Origin: Gammaproteobacteria bacterium
GTDB lineage: Bacteria; Pseudomonadota; Gammaproteobacteria; Francisellales; CACEW01
Assembly (NCBI GenBank): GCA_029256015.1
Contig: JAQSYQ010000001.1
Coordinates: forward strand, 62,001-126,000
Length of the DNA: 64,000 nt
Direction: 5' to 3'
The notes beneath the pieces are model-generated. The model did no database searches. It was not told the origin of the DNA and saw only the letters and a list, made by a program, of their open reading frames with translations. A program made the position numbers and the translations under genes. Below are positions 1 to 8,057 of the stretch, piece after piece (the first letter of the stretch is position 1; every line of letters begins with the position of its first letter).

Positions 1-474
1 GCAGACTGGATTGAATTTGATCGAGGCACTCATTCTGAGCCTGAAATTGAAAAGTTACTTTGCTCTAGGCTGAACATTCCAGTTGAACAGGCCCATCTCT
101 TAACTCAAACCGTAAAAAGTTCACTTAGCCCTAAGCATGAAACTATCGCCCTATTAAATGAGCTTGAGCAGCAAGACTATCAGCTTTATTGTTTAACCAA
201 CATGAGTGGTGAGTGCTTTGAATATATCAAAGCCAAATATGATTTTTGGCCCATATTTAAACACATTACCGTATCCGGCTATGTGAAGCTCGTTAAGCCG
301 GAACCTGCCATTTACCTTCATTTGTTGGAAACCAATAAAATTAAGGCTGAAGAAAGCATTTTTATCGATGACGTTTTAGTAAATGTGCAAGGCGCTGAAA
401 GTGTGAACATTACCGGCATTCAATTCACCGAGTTTGATTCAGTCTATCAGCGCTTGAAACAGCTTTTAGGATGA
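1..474 (+). CDS. HAD-superfamily hydrolase, 5' end outside window
   Basis: The frame is open from base 1, so the gene begins upstream and the first catalytic Asp motif is missing from view. What is visible is the C-terminal part of a haloacid-dehalogenase-like hydrolase of subfamily IA: a LTNMS stretch (motif II, T/S), a KLVKPEPAIY stretch (motif III Lys) and FIDD (motif IV acidic pair). Such enzymes hydrolyse small phosphate esters or C-halogen bonds in the cytoplasm; the substrate cannot be predicted. The 3' end overlaps the convergent downstream gene by 9 nt. Confidence 0.85.
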   Translation, partial: ADWIEFDRGTHSEPEIEKLLCSRLNIPVEQAHLLTQTVKSSLSPKHETIALLNELEQQDYQLYCLTNMSGECFEYIKAKYDFWPIFKHITVSGYVKLVKPEPAIYLHLLETNKIKAEESIFIDDVLVNVQGAESVNITGIQFTEFDSVYQRLKQLLG

Positions 475-906
475 GGACACTGGACTAGGCTTGGCAAGGA
501 AAAGACCTCTACAGTAAGAACTGCTCCATACTCCATTAATCACATCATTTTGGGTCAATGACTGGCCATACACTTTCATTTTATCTGACCAGCTGCCATT
601 TTGGTCCTGGCCGCTTGCCACAGCATTAATAAAGGTAAAATAGAGATTATCGTAGCCTACTGATTTATAAGAGCTGTAGTACAGATTAATCCCATTCAGG
701 GCCTTTACTCCAGGCTTACTCGTAGCCTGATTCACTGTAGCTATTATTTTGCTCGGAGAGTGAGCATTGCAATAAGCCTGAGTAGTACTTGAGCTAATAG
801 GTTCAGCTTTGGAAAAAACGGCGGTCCAAGTCAGATTTTGACTATCTGCCATTGCTGTGGCCGCTCCAAGCGATAAAGTTAACAACAGGCTTAATTTTAT
901 AGACAT
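466..906 (-). CDS. Small secreted protein, function unknown
   Basis: This 146-residue protein opens with a short basic N-terminus, a hydrophobic stretch and an AMA-D cleavage site near residue 20, so it is probably exported by Sec. The mature part has two cysteines (in AYCNAHS and SSYCRG) that could form a disulfide. I do not recognise a family. The start ATG has a good AAGGAG Shine-Dalgarno 6 nt upstream, which supports it as a real gene. It is convergent with the HAD gene and follows the MFS gene on the same strand by 13 nt, so the two may be co-transcribed. Confidence 0.65.
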   Translation of the reverse strand: MSIKLSLLLTLSLGAATAMADSQNLTWTAVFSKAEPISSSTTQAYCNAHSPSKIIATVNQATSKPGVKALNGINLYYSSYKSVGYDNLYFTFINAVASGQDQNGSWSDKMKVYGQSLTQNDVINGVWSSSYCRGLFLAKPSPVSSS

Positions 907-919
907 ATAACACTCCTTT

Positions 920-2128
920 TTATTTAACTGAAGTATAGCCCAAAAATGCTGCTAGCAAAGTAAATAGAGCACAACATGCGATAGGTAATGATAGCCAAAT
1001 CACTGCCAACTCCCCTGTTAAGGCCCCGCTTAGCATCCATGTTAAACCAAAAATAGCTGCGGTCCCACCCATTACCTTTCCTTGCTCAGAAGCGCCGACG
1101 ACTTCTGAAAATAAGCTAATAATCCCAGTATAAGCAATCATTTCTACCATAACGCTCAAGCAAGCCAAAGCATAGCCCATATGCAAACTTTTCGTTAAAG
1201 AAAACAATAAAGCTGAGATACCTAATAAAGCATTAGCAAATACAAACATGGACATTGGCTTCAAAAATCTAGACAATAAAGGCCTTAAAGTAATTTGAGC
1301 CAAGCCCAGGCCCGCAGCTAGAGTCATAAAAAACACACTAATTCCATGAGTCTTTAAATGAAAATGCTCCGTTAGCACTAAAGGCAGACCTTGAATATAA
1401 AAGCCCCAACCTGTTTGCAGCAAACTAAATAAAATAGCGTAATAGCGTGTTCTTGCATCGATGAATATAAACCTAAAGTCTGTCAGGATCCGCAACACTA
1501 CTTGCTTTAATTGAAAGTTAGCAAATACTACAAACTGATAAGGTTCATTAAACCAATAATAAAGCAAAGTAATATTGATTAATCCCAATAAAGCTGCCAC
1601 CCAAAACGGTGAGCTAATTGCAAAGCTAAAATGCTGGTGGCTTCCCACCAAATAGCCTGACAACAAAGGTCCCATAATGGCCCCGATAGTTCCGGCAAAA
1701 GACAGCCAGCCTAACTTGCGCATTTTTTCTTGATATGACTGGCTACCATGGGTAACTGAGGCCTGAGCAATTGAAAACGTTCCAGAAAAAAATCCACTCA
1801 GCAGCCGGCATAAAATAAACAGAGCAAATGAGCCAAGCATCACAGAAATCGCAGATAGAATGAACGCAATGCTGGTTCCGAGCAAAGCTAAAATTAATAT
1901 GCGTTTTCTACCATAAGTATCCGAAAGCCCTGAAAGGTATGGCGTTCCTAAAAATATCCCAAATGGCCATGCCGCCATAGTTAAACCATATAAGATATAG
2001 CGAGTTGACTCGCTAAAACCTGTCGGGAGCAAAATGCTGTTACTTTGAATCAGCAATAACGGTAGCAAAGGCAACACCAAGTTGCTACCCATCACATCAA
2101 TAATTACAGTCAAAATAAGTGAAAACAT
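920..2128 (-). CDS. MFS transporter, DHA1/Tet-like
   Basis: A 402-residue polytopic membrane protein with about 12 hydrophobic segments. The loop after TM2 carries the MFS motif A in the form GLSDTYGRKR, and the N-terminus (IIDVMGSNLVLPLLPL) resembles the drug:H+ antiporter DHA1 family that includes tetracycline exporters. Likely role: proton-driven export of a small hydrophobic compound across the inner membrane; substrate unknown. The start has a GAGGG Shine-Dalgarno. It is divergent from the GH13 gene across a 95-bp intergenic region that must hold both promoters, although I see no convincing -35/-10 pair there. Confidence 0.85.
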   Translation of the reverse strand: MFSLILTVIIDVMGSNLVLPLLPLLLIQSNSILLPTGFSESTRYILYGLTMAAWPFGIFLGTPYLSGLSDTYGRKRILILALLGTSIAFILSAISVMLGSFALFILCRLLSGFFSGTFSIAQASVTHGSQSYQEKMRKLGWLSFAGTIGAIMGPLLSGYLVGSHQHFSFAISSPFWVAALLGLINITLLYYWFNEPYQFVVFANFQLKQVVLRILTDFRFIFIDARTRYYAILFSLLQTGWGFYIQGLPLVLTEHFHLKTHGISVFFMTLAAGLGLAQITLRPLLSRFLKPMSMFVFANALLGISALLFSLTKSLHMGYALACLSVMVEMIAYTGIISLFSEVVGASEQGKVMGGTAAIFGLTWMLSGALTGELAVIWLSLPIACCALFTLLAAFLGYTSVK

Positions 2129-2223
2129 ATCAGGAACCCTCGAGTAATTTAAGAAAAATTACCGCTTGGCTTACCTATTGTAACAAGATTGAAGGCAACT
2201 GGAATGTCTGTTAGCCTAAGTTC

Positions 2224-3927
2224 ATGGAAAAACTAGACAAACTCACCGATGCCTTAAAAATTTTATATGGAGATAAAGCAGAGCATCTTGCTAAGCGGCT
2301 AAGCTCCTATATTGATAAAGTTCACATCCATACCATGGGAACCGCAGACAAGCACTGGTATAGAGCAGTTGAACTTTACTGCGTTTACCCGGATGGCGTA
2401 AATTATGACTCCTCACTTAATCCTTTACAAAATTTAAAAATTCATCTAAAACGCGTTCAAGCTTTAGGCTTTAATGCTATTCACATCTTGCCTTTCCTAG
2501 AATCCCCCATGGTTGACAGGGGCTTTGATATCAGCAACTTTCTTAAAATTAGGGAGCACGAAGGCAGCATAGAAGATATGAAGGCCCTTTTAAAGGAAGC
2601 GAAATCTCTTGGTATTCACGTATTTATGGACCTAGTATTTAATCATGTATCCGACCAACATGAGTGGTTCCAAAAAGCAATTAGTGGCGATGAGCATTAT
2701 CGCAACTACTTTATTCACACTAAAGAAAAGCCTAAATTTATCCGAAAATTTCATGAAAAAAGTGCGGTCTGGGCGGAGTATGAAGTTGATGGGAAAAGGA
2801 AAATTACCAATATTGCCTTTCCTGAATATGCAGGCCCCGTCCCTCACTGGCGAGAAGGCGGCGATGGTTATTGGTATTATCACACTTACTACCCGCAACA
2901 GCTTGACTTAAATTGGGAAAACCCCGATGTATTTATTGAAATGGCAAAAGTAGTGGTATTTTGGGCCAGAAAAGGCTTCAACTTCCGCTTAGATGCCATT
3001 CCTTTTATTGGCAAAGGCCCTTACAAAGAAATCAGCACCAAAAATACAGAAGCCCATGCTATTACTGCTGCCTTAAAGTGCATTGCAGACCCAGTGAATC
3101 CAAACTGTGCCTTTTTGGTAGAAACCTATGAGGAGATTGACTCGGTCATTGAATATTTCGGCCGAACCGACTGCATATCAGCTAACCTTTCCTACAATTT
3201 TCACCTCTGCACCAGTATTTGGGTAAGTTTAATGACTGAGAACATTAACTATACCTGGGGCATCCTTGATAAGCTTAAAGAAACTCCGGACCATGCCGAG
3301 TGGCTTAACTTCTTAAGAAACCATGATGAACTCAGCCTCGCTTACCTATCAGATGAATGCCTCAAGATGATGCAGGATGCCTTAGAACCCCATGGTGCAG
3401 ACTTTCGTGAAGGCTGCGGTATTTCAGGAAGAACTTTTTCATTGCTGGGCGGCAACAAAGCAAAATTTTTAATGGCATACTTTTTATTAGCCTCTTTGCC
3501 TGGTGGCATGATGGTGCCTTACGGGGATGAAATTGCCGCTGATAATATCCCTATAGAAAAACTGACCCAAATTGAGCAAAAGGATACTCGTAACATAAAT
3601 CGGGGAACAATCGACGCTAAGAGCTATGAGCTCATAGAAAACAGCGAAACGCTTGAATTGATGGCGAAGCTTCTTAGCCAGCGCAAAGTATTCAGGCTTT
3701 ATCTAAACAACTGGCCTACTAGACGCAAAGCTCCTGATGAAGTTTTTGCAGCCTGTTATACCAATGGACCAGACAATTTGTTTATTTACATTAATCTTTC
3801 CTGTACGCCAATGCGAGTTACTTTTGATGAAACCGAAGTAAGCCCGATTATACAAGTTAATGAAGTGAAGGTTAAAGGCCATATTGTAGAGCTAGGCCCC
3901 TATTCTGGGATTTGGCTTAAAAAATAG
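2224..3927 (+). CDS. GH13 alpha-amylase-family glycoside hydrolase/transglucosidase
   Basis: A 567-residue cytoplasmic protein (no signal peptide) with all four GH13 signatures: region I DLVFNH, region II GFNFRLDA with nucleophile Asp257, region III VETYEE with acid/base Glu300, and region IV RNHD with Asp368. The catalytic triad is therefore intact. The early VELYCVYPD and LGFNAIHILPFLESP stretches and the length recall the trehalose-synthase, amylosucrase and sucrose-phosphorylase part of the family rather than secreted amylases. It probably acts on alpha-glucosides inside the cell; the substrate is not determinable. The last 36 nt overlap the convergent membrane-protein gene. Confidence 0.85.
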   Translation: MEKLDKLTDALKILYGDKAEHLAKRLSSYIDKVHIHTMGTADKHWYRAVELYCVYPDGVNYDSSLNPLQNLKIHLKRVQALGFNAIHILPFLESPMVDRGFDISNFLKIREHEGSIEDMKALLKEAKSLGIHVFMDLVFNHVSDQHEWFQKAISGDEHYRNYFIHTKEKPKFIRKFHEKSAVWAEYEVDGKRKITNIAFPEYAGPVPHWREGGDGYWYYHTYYPQQLDLNWENPDVFIEMAKVVVFWARKGFNFRLDAIPFIGKGPYKEISTKNTEAHAITAALKCIADPVNPNCAFLVETYEEIDSVIEYFGRTDCISANLSYNFHLCTSIWVSLMTENINYTWGILDKLKETPDHAEWLNFLRNHDELSLAYLSDECLKMMQDALEPHGADFREGCGISGRTFSLLGGNKAKFLMAYFLLASLPGGMMVPYGDEIAADNIPIEKLTQIEQKDTRNINRGTIDAKSYELIENSETLELMAKLLSQRKVFRLYLNNWPTRRKAPDEVFAACYTNGPDNLFIYINLSCTPMRVTFDETEVSPIIQVNEVKVKGHIVELGPYSGIWLKK

Positions 3928-4347
3928 CTTCTTTGTGGGACATAGATAAACCAAACTCAATGCTAGCAATAAGTTTGCTGTCCATACATCCCACAAAGGT
4001 AATGCAGCCAAATATAAAGGATGACTTGACCCTGAATGAAGATTCACCAAATAATTCATTACAAGCTGCCGGATCAAATCCATCTTAATACTGAGAATAA
4101 AAAATGCCAGAGCCAGGCCTTTTAGCCATTTTCTTTTTATTCGAATGGTATCGCCCACGAAATAATACGCGCAACTGAGAATAAAAATGTCTAAAAACGC
4201 AGTGAAATAGGCAGATATTACAATGTAATGCGGATAATCAGGAGGGCTTGCCATTGTATGTTTTTGAATCAGAATATGTGCCGTTAAAGCCAATGCTGTT
4301 GCTATAATTGCGGTAAAAAATAGCCTTAAGGTTACTATGTAATTCAT
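3892..4347 (-). CDS. Small integral membrane protein, unknown function
   Basis: A 151-residue protein with four predicted hydrophobic segments (about residues 8-28, 42-65, 77-92 and 115-140) and a short basic tail. No recognised family motif. Its stop lies 36 nt inside the 3' end of the convergent GH13 gene, and its start is 117 nt from the start of the divergent SPFH gene. It may sit in the inner membrane; nothing in the context assigns a function. Confidence 0.6.
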   Translation of the reverse strand: MNYIVTLRLFFTAIIATALALTAHILIQKHTMASPPDYPHYIVISAYFTAFLDIFILSCAYYFVGDTIRIKRKWLKGLALAFFILSIKMDLIRQLVMNYLVNLHSGSSHPLYLAALPLWDVWTANLLLALSLVYLCPTKKLFFKPNPRIGA

Positions 4348-4464
4348 AGCCGTCCTATCATGCTTGCTTGTAATAGAACAAGTGTATATCCTCTGTTCAT
4401 TAGTTTCAATGATCGTGCCGCCATAGATTTACCGAACTATAAGAGTCTAAATAAAGGAGACTTC

Positions 4465-5358
4465 ATGAACTTTGTATTGATTGCTTTACTAGCCATTGTT
4501 ATCTTAATTGCATTTGCTGCATTTTTTACAGTTGAACAGCAAAAAATTGCCATTGTTGAGCGCTTAGGTAAATTTGTAAGAGTGGCAAGACCAGGCCTTA
4601 ATACCAAAATCCCTTTAATTGAACGAGTAGCCGGCCGGGTAAGCTTAAGAATTCAACAGCTAAATATTGAGGTTGATACAAAAACTTCAGATAACGTATT
4701 TGTGCATATGACGGTTTCCATTCAATATGCGGCTATTCCTGATCATGTTTACGAAGCCTTCTACAAGCTATCAGACCCTAATAAGCAAATTCAAGCCTAT
4801 GTATTCGATGTGGTACGCTCCCAAGTTCCCACCATTACCTTGGACGAAGTTTTTGAGAAAAAAGAGCAAATTGCTTTGGCGGTAGGTAAAGAATTGGCCG
4901 AAACCATGAGAGAATTTGGTTTTAGTATTTTAAAAGCTCTTGTAACTGACATTGATCCTGACGAGAAAGTAAAAGTGGCCATGAATGAAATCAACGCTGC
5001 CACCCGCCTAAGAATTGCAGCCAGCGAAAAAGGGGAAGCCGAGAAAATCCTTAAAGTAAAACAGGCTGAGGCAGAAGCTGAAAGCATGAGATTGCAAGGT
5101 GAAGGCCTGGCTAAAGCAAGACAAGCGATTATCCAAGGCTTAAAGGACTCAGTAGAAGACTTTAAAAAAGCGGTACCTGAAGCCACTGCTTCAAGCGTAA
5201 TGAATCTGGTCTTAACCACTCAATATTACGACACTTTAAAGGAAATAGGCGCTAACAACAAAAGCTCGGTTATTTTAATGCCAGGCAAAGCGACGGACTT
5301 AACTGATCACGTAAGAGATGCTGTGATTACAGGCAATATGGTCAACAAGCTATCCTAG
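4465..5358 (+). CDS. SPFH/stomatin-like membrane protein
   Basis: A 297-residue protein with one N-terminal transmembrane helix (residues 2-23) followed by a band-7/SPFH domain (VERLGKFVRVARPGL, then IQQLNIEVDTKTSDNV) and a long Ala/Glu-rich coiled region (about 190-240). The sequence is closer to the HIR/prohibitin type than to HflK/HflC. Such proteins form oligomeric membrane scaffolds in lipid microdomains. The start at 4465 is chosen because AAAGGAG stands 4-5 nt upstream and the membrane helix follows at once; an upstream in-frame ATG at 4360 would add 35 uncharacteristic residues. Confidence 0.9.
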   Translation: MNFVLIALLAIVILIAFAAFFTVEQQKIAIVERLGKFVRVARPGLNTKIPLIERVAGRVSLRIQQLNIEVDTKTSDNVFVHMTVSIQYAAIPDHVYEAFYKLSDPNKQIQAYVFDVVRSQVPTITLDEVFEKKEQIALAVGKELAETMREFGFSILKALVTDIDPDEKVKVAMNEINAATRLRIAASEKGEAEKILKVKQAEAEAESMRLQGEGLAKARQAIIQGLKDSVEDFKKAVPEATASSVMNLVLTTQYYDTLKEIGANNKSSVILMPGKATDLTDHVRDAVITGNMVNKLS

Positions 5359-5493
5359 TTATTGATTTATTTTCAAAGCTGGCTCGGAGTCAAACTCAGG
5401 GCCATTTTTTTTGGAATTTTTTCTGGCACAAAAAGCAGTGACTACAATGGCAAAAACAAATACCCCGATTAGGCTTAAAAGTAATGTCGTCAT
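5359..5493 (-). CDS. 44-residue single-span membrane protein (short ORF)
   Basis: A short ORF in the gap downstream of the SPFH gene, on the opposite strand. It encodes 44 residues: a hydrophobic helix (residues 3-21) followed by a basic patch (ARKNSKK) and an acidic tail, the layout of a small inner-membrane protein. A GGAGAG Shine-Dalgarno lies 5 nt before the ATG, and the stop codon at 5359 directly abuts the SPFH stop. No homologue is known to me. It could be a chance ORF, but the combination of RBS, helix and positive-inside topology makes translation plausible. Confidence 0.5.
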   Translation of the reverse strand: MTTLLLSLIGVFVFAIVVTAFCARKNSKKNGPEFDSEPALKINQ

Positions 5494-5579
5494 TTAGGCT
5501 CTCCACATTACAAATTGTTTTAACGCAATTGTATTGTATAGAGTTGCAGTTAGGCATTCAATACTCACACAGATAGAGC

Positions 5580-5632
5580 CTCAGTTTGAATTAAAGCGAT
5601 ACCAGGACTAATACCAAGAAATTCAAACTGAG
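5580..5632. repeat. Short inverted-repeat element, relative of the 13.9-14.2 kb element
   Basis: Two 13-bp arms, CTCAGTTTGAATT at 5580-5592 and its exact reverse complement at 5620-5632, flank a 27-nt centre containing ATACCAGGACTAAT. The same arm-plus-core sequence ends the larger element at 13861-14182, so this is probably an internally deleted copy of one repeat family. It lies 23 nt downstream of the stop of the next gene. Confidence 0.75.
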
Positions 5633-5654
5633 CGTACCCGCACACATATAAAAG

Positions 5655-6500
5655 TTAATGCAAAGAAGCTGCACTGCCTGTTGCTTTTTTATTAGCCGCT
5701 TTTGCCCGTCTTCTAGCAAAGCATGCACAGAAAGCTAAGGCTGCCAGCCCAAGAGTAAGCCCTGTTTGAGCCATCCCAGCTGCCTCTAAGCTTTCAGTAT
5801 GAGGCTCAAGCCCTGCTAGACCATGTTTACGAATATGGCCGTGGTTATGTTCTTTCTCAAGAGAATAGTGCTCATTGGCGTACAGATGAGCCCCTCTGCG
5901 ATAAGTGCTACCAAAGTTTCCATGCAGCTTATCATGTCTTTCAATCGACTCGATACCACCCGTATAATCAAAAGGAATAAAGGAAAGCTCTTTCACAGCA
6001 TGCGTTACTACCACAATTTTAAGATCTTCCTGAGTTTGAGTGCTTGCTAACAATTCAACTTGTTGGAACGCTCTATCTCGATCCTGACCAGCATTAAGTG
6101 GATAAAGCTGCGCAAGTTCACCGCAATAAAACAGAGTTCTGGCCGCCCCGTGCTTGTTTAAAAAAGCTTTTTGCTCCTCGCTAAAATCATCATAGTTTTC
6201 AGGGAAATGATCAGGGAATATGCGTTTTGCTTCAGCCACTAGCGCTTTTTCTTCCGGTTTTAGATCTTCACAGTCTAGTTTTTTTGCCAATCCTTCTACC
6301 ATAACTAAAGCATTATGCTTTGCTAATAAAAGCTCAGCAGCTGAAAAATCAGGATAGGCCGTGGCATCGATAGAGTCCGGATCAAAATAATGGGATTTAC
6401 CTCCTTGATCATGGTGCCAATCATGTGAACGGATGAGATGAGGGGTATCAGGAGAGGTTTGATAGTCTCTTACAAGAGTTAAATGGATCGGCTTTGGCAT
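5655..6500 (-). CDS. Unknown tail-anchored protein, effector-like
   Basis: A 281-residue protein of unknown family. It has no signal peptide; residues 1-235 are polar and rich in His, Glu and Asp (for example SHDWHHDQGG near the start and NEHYSLEKEHNHGH near residue 215). One hydrophobic helix at about 240-262 is followed by a strongly basic RRRAKAANKK and a small-residue tail ending SAASLH, so it looks tail-anchored. The start has AAGGAAG 7 nt upstream. Soluble domains with a C-terminal anchor are common among host-directed effectors of Legionellales; whether this one is secreted is only inference. Confidence 0.7.
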   Translation of the reverse strand: MPKPIHLTLVRDYQTSPDTPHLIRSHDWHHDQGGKSHYFDPDSIDATAYPDFSAAELLLAKHNALVMVEGLAKKLDCEDLKPEEKALVAEAKRIFPDHFPENYDDFSEEQKAFLNKHGAARTLFYCGELAQLYPLNAGQDRDRAFQQVELLASTQTQEDLKIVVVTHAVKELSFIPFDYTGGIESIERHDKLHGNFGSTYRRGAHLYANEHYSLEKEHNHGHIRKHGLAGLEPHTESLEAAGMAQTGLTLGLAALAFCACFARRRAKAANKKATGSAASLH

Positions 6501-6601
6501 GATTCTTCCTTATGTATAATGAAATTTGCGATAGATTAACATTATTAGCTTAAGGAAATATTAAGGCATGCTAGGACAAGAATTAAGATAAGCTTTTATT
6601 G

Positions 6602-6639
6602 AAAAATTGATAGCCCTCTCTTTTAGAAGAAAAGGGCTA
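6602..6639 (-). terminator. Possible intrinsic terminator after the GST gene
   Basis: On the minus strand TAGCCCT and AGGGCTA (6611-6617 and 6633-6639) form a stem, extended by TTTT/AAAA pairing, followed by a short U-rich run (6602-6608). It lies 9 nt past the stop of the GST gene and would end the hydrolase-TauE-GST transcript. Confidence 0.5.
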
Positions 6640-6647
6640 AAGTCGGA

Positions 6648-7256
6648 CTAAGACAAAGCCTCTTGCTCTAAGGATTTCACTATTGCAGGATGTTTTTTTA
6701 CTCTCTCAAAATAAGCTTCTACATGAGTAAATTCAGAGCGGTTAATTTTAAGCGAAGGCAGCCATCTTAATACCACAAATAAATAGGCATCTGGCAGCCT
6801 GAATTGCTCTCCTGTCAAATAAGTATTTTTTGCTAAAATCCTATCTAAATAAGCTAATTTTTTGAGAAGCATCGGTTTGAATACGCTTTCTTTTAATTCG
6901 TCCGGAATATTGGAGTTAAAGAAAGGCGAGCAGCCTTTATGCATTTCAGTGCTCACGTAGTTCATCCAAGCTAAGATCTGATATCTTTCTGTGCCAGATT
7001 TAGGCAAAAGTTGGCCCGACTTATCATAACTGTCAGCCAAATACTGCTGAATAACATTGTTCTCGGTTAGTATGTCCGAACCATCTAAAGCTAAGGCTGG
7101 AACCGCTCCCTTGGGATTAATGCTATAAAAGTCTATATTGCTTTCAGTAAGATGGGTTTTTAAATTTACTGCTTCGTATTCGCATGGAACATTTAGTTCA
7201 TTGATAACAATTCGAACAGCCAAAGAGCAAGCACCTTTACTGTAATATAATTTCAT
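6648..7256 (-). CDS. Glutathione S-transferase, beta class-like
   Basis: A 202-residue protein with an N-terminal thioredoxin-like GST domain (MKLYYSKGACSLAVRI, with the Cys10 typical of bacterial beta-class GSTs, and NPKGAVPAL for the cis-Pro loop) and an all-helical C-terminal domain. It would conjugate or transfer glutathione in the cytoplasm. The gene starts 9 nt after the TauE/SafE stop and is the last gene of a three-gene unit with a putative sulfur-compound permease, which is consistent with thiol metabolism, though that link is inference. Confidence 0.9.
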   Translation of the reverse strand: MKLYYSKGACSLAVRIVINELNVPCEYEAVNLKTHLTESNIDFYSINPKGAVPALALDGSDILTENNVIQQYLADSYDKSGQLLPKSGTERYQILAWMNYVSTEMHKGCSPFFNSNIPDELKESVFKPMLLKKLAYLDRILAKNTYLTGEQFRLPDAYLFVVLRWLPSLKINRSEFTHVEAYFERVKKHPAIVKSLEQEALS

Positions 7257-7265
7257 AGCATCTCC

Positions 7266-8057
7266 TTAAGTTAGCATTTTTATACCAACGACAAAAACTA
7301 AAACGGCAAAGCTTCTCTTTAAAATCAATACAGGCAGCTTATGAGCTAATTTAGCGCCTAATGGCGCAATAAAAAAGCTAGGCACCACTATAGCCAAAAA
7401 AGCCGGCCAATAAATAAAGCCTGTGCTCCACTTAGGTAGATTAGGTTGATGCAAGCCTAGCAACATCAAAATAATAGTGCCTGGTAAAGCAATAAATAGG
7501 CCCGTAATGGCAATGGTTCCAACGACTTTACGTGGATTCATCTGGTAATAGTTTAAAATGGAACCTAACATCAAGCCTCCGGCAATTCCCAATAAAGTTG
7601 ATAGCCCTCCGACAATCAAGCCGAACAGAGATAATACAAACTTCTTAGGCAAATGCTCTTTTAGCTCAGAATTTTTAGGTGCTTTGAACAGGTATAAACT
7701 AACGAGAAGACAAAATACTCCAAAAATAATTTCCAGATATTCGCTTTTTAAATAGAGCATTAGACTAGGGCCTAACACCGCCCCACCTATTACCCCGCCC
7801 GGCAGCATTGCCAAGAAAACTTCCCAGCGAATTGCACCATGCTTGTGATGTTCTCGAGCGGAAAATATCAGGTTGACTGTAGAGCAGGCCAAAGAAGTGG
7901 CTAAAACCAAATGCATTTGTTGGGTAGTAGCAATCTCGGTAAAATGCCTAAATATAAATATTAAGCTTGGAACAATAACCAAGCCCCCGCCTATTCCTAA
8001 CAGCCCCGACAAAAACCCTGAAAACCCGCCCAGCAACACATATAAAATAAACTCCAT
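7266..8057 (-). CDS. TauE/SafE-family permease
   Basis: A 263-residue membrane protein with seven to eight hydrophobic segments arranged as two similar halves, each beginning with a glycine-rich motif (GFLSGLLGIGGGLVIVP near residue 13, GGLSTLLGIAGGLMLG near residue 150). This is characteristic of the TauE/SafE family of sulfite, sulfoacetate and related anion exporters. The start codon overlaps the upstream stop as TAATG, so translation is coupled to the hydrolase-fold gene. Substrate unknown. Confidence 0.9.
   Translation of the reverse strand: MEFILYVLLGGFSGFLSGLLGIGGGLVIVPSLIFIFRHFTEIATTQQMHLVLATSLACSTVNLIFSAREHHKHGAIRWEVFLAMLPGGVIGGAVLGPSLMLYLKSEYLEIIFGVFCLLVSLYLFKAPKNSELKEHLPKKFVLSLFGLIVGGLSTLLGIAGGLMLGSILNYYQMNPRKVVGTIAITGLFIALPGTIILMLLGLHQPNLPKWSTGFIYWPAFLAIVVPSFFIAPLGAKLAHKLPVLILKRSFAVLVFVVGIKMLT

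Noticed and set aside
4797..5219. 140-residue open frame antisense to the SPFH gene
   Set aside because: The sense strand encodes a clear SPFH domain; the antisense product is Ser/Phe-rich with no features of its own.
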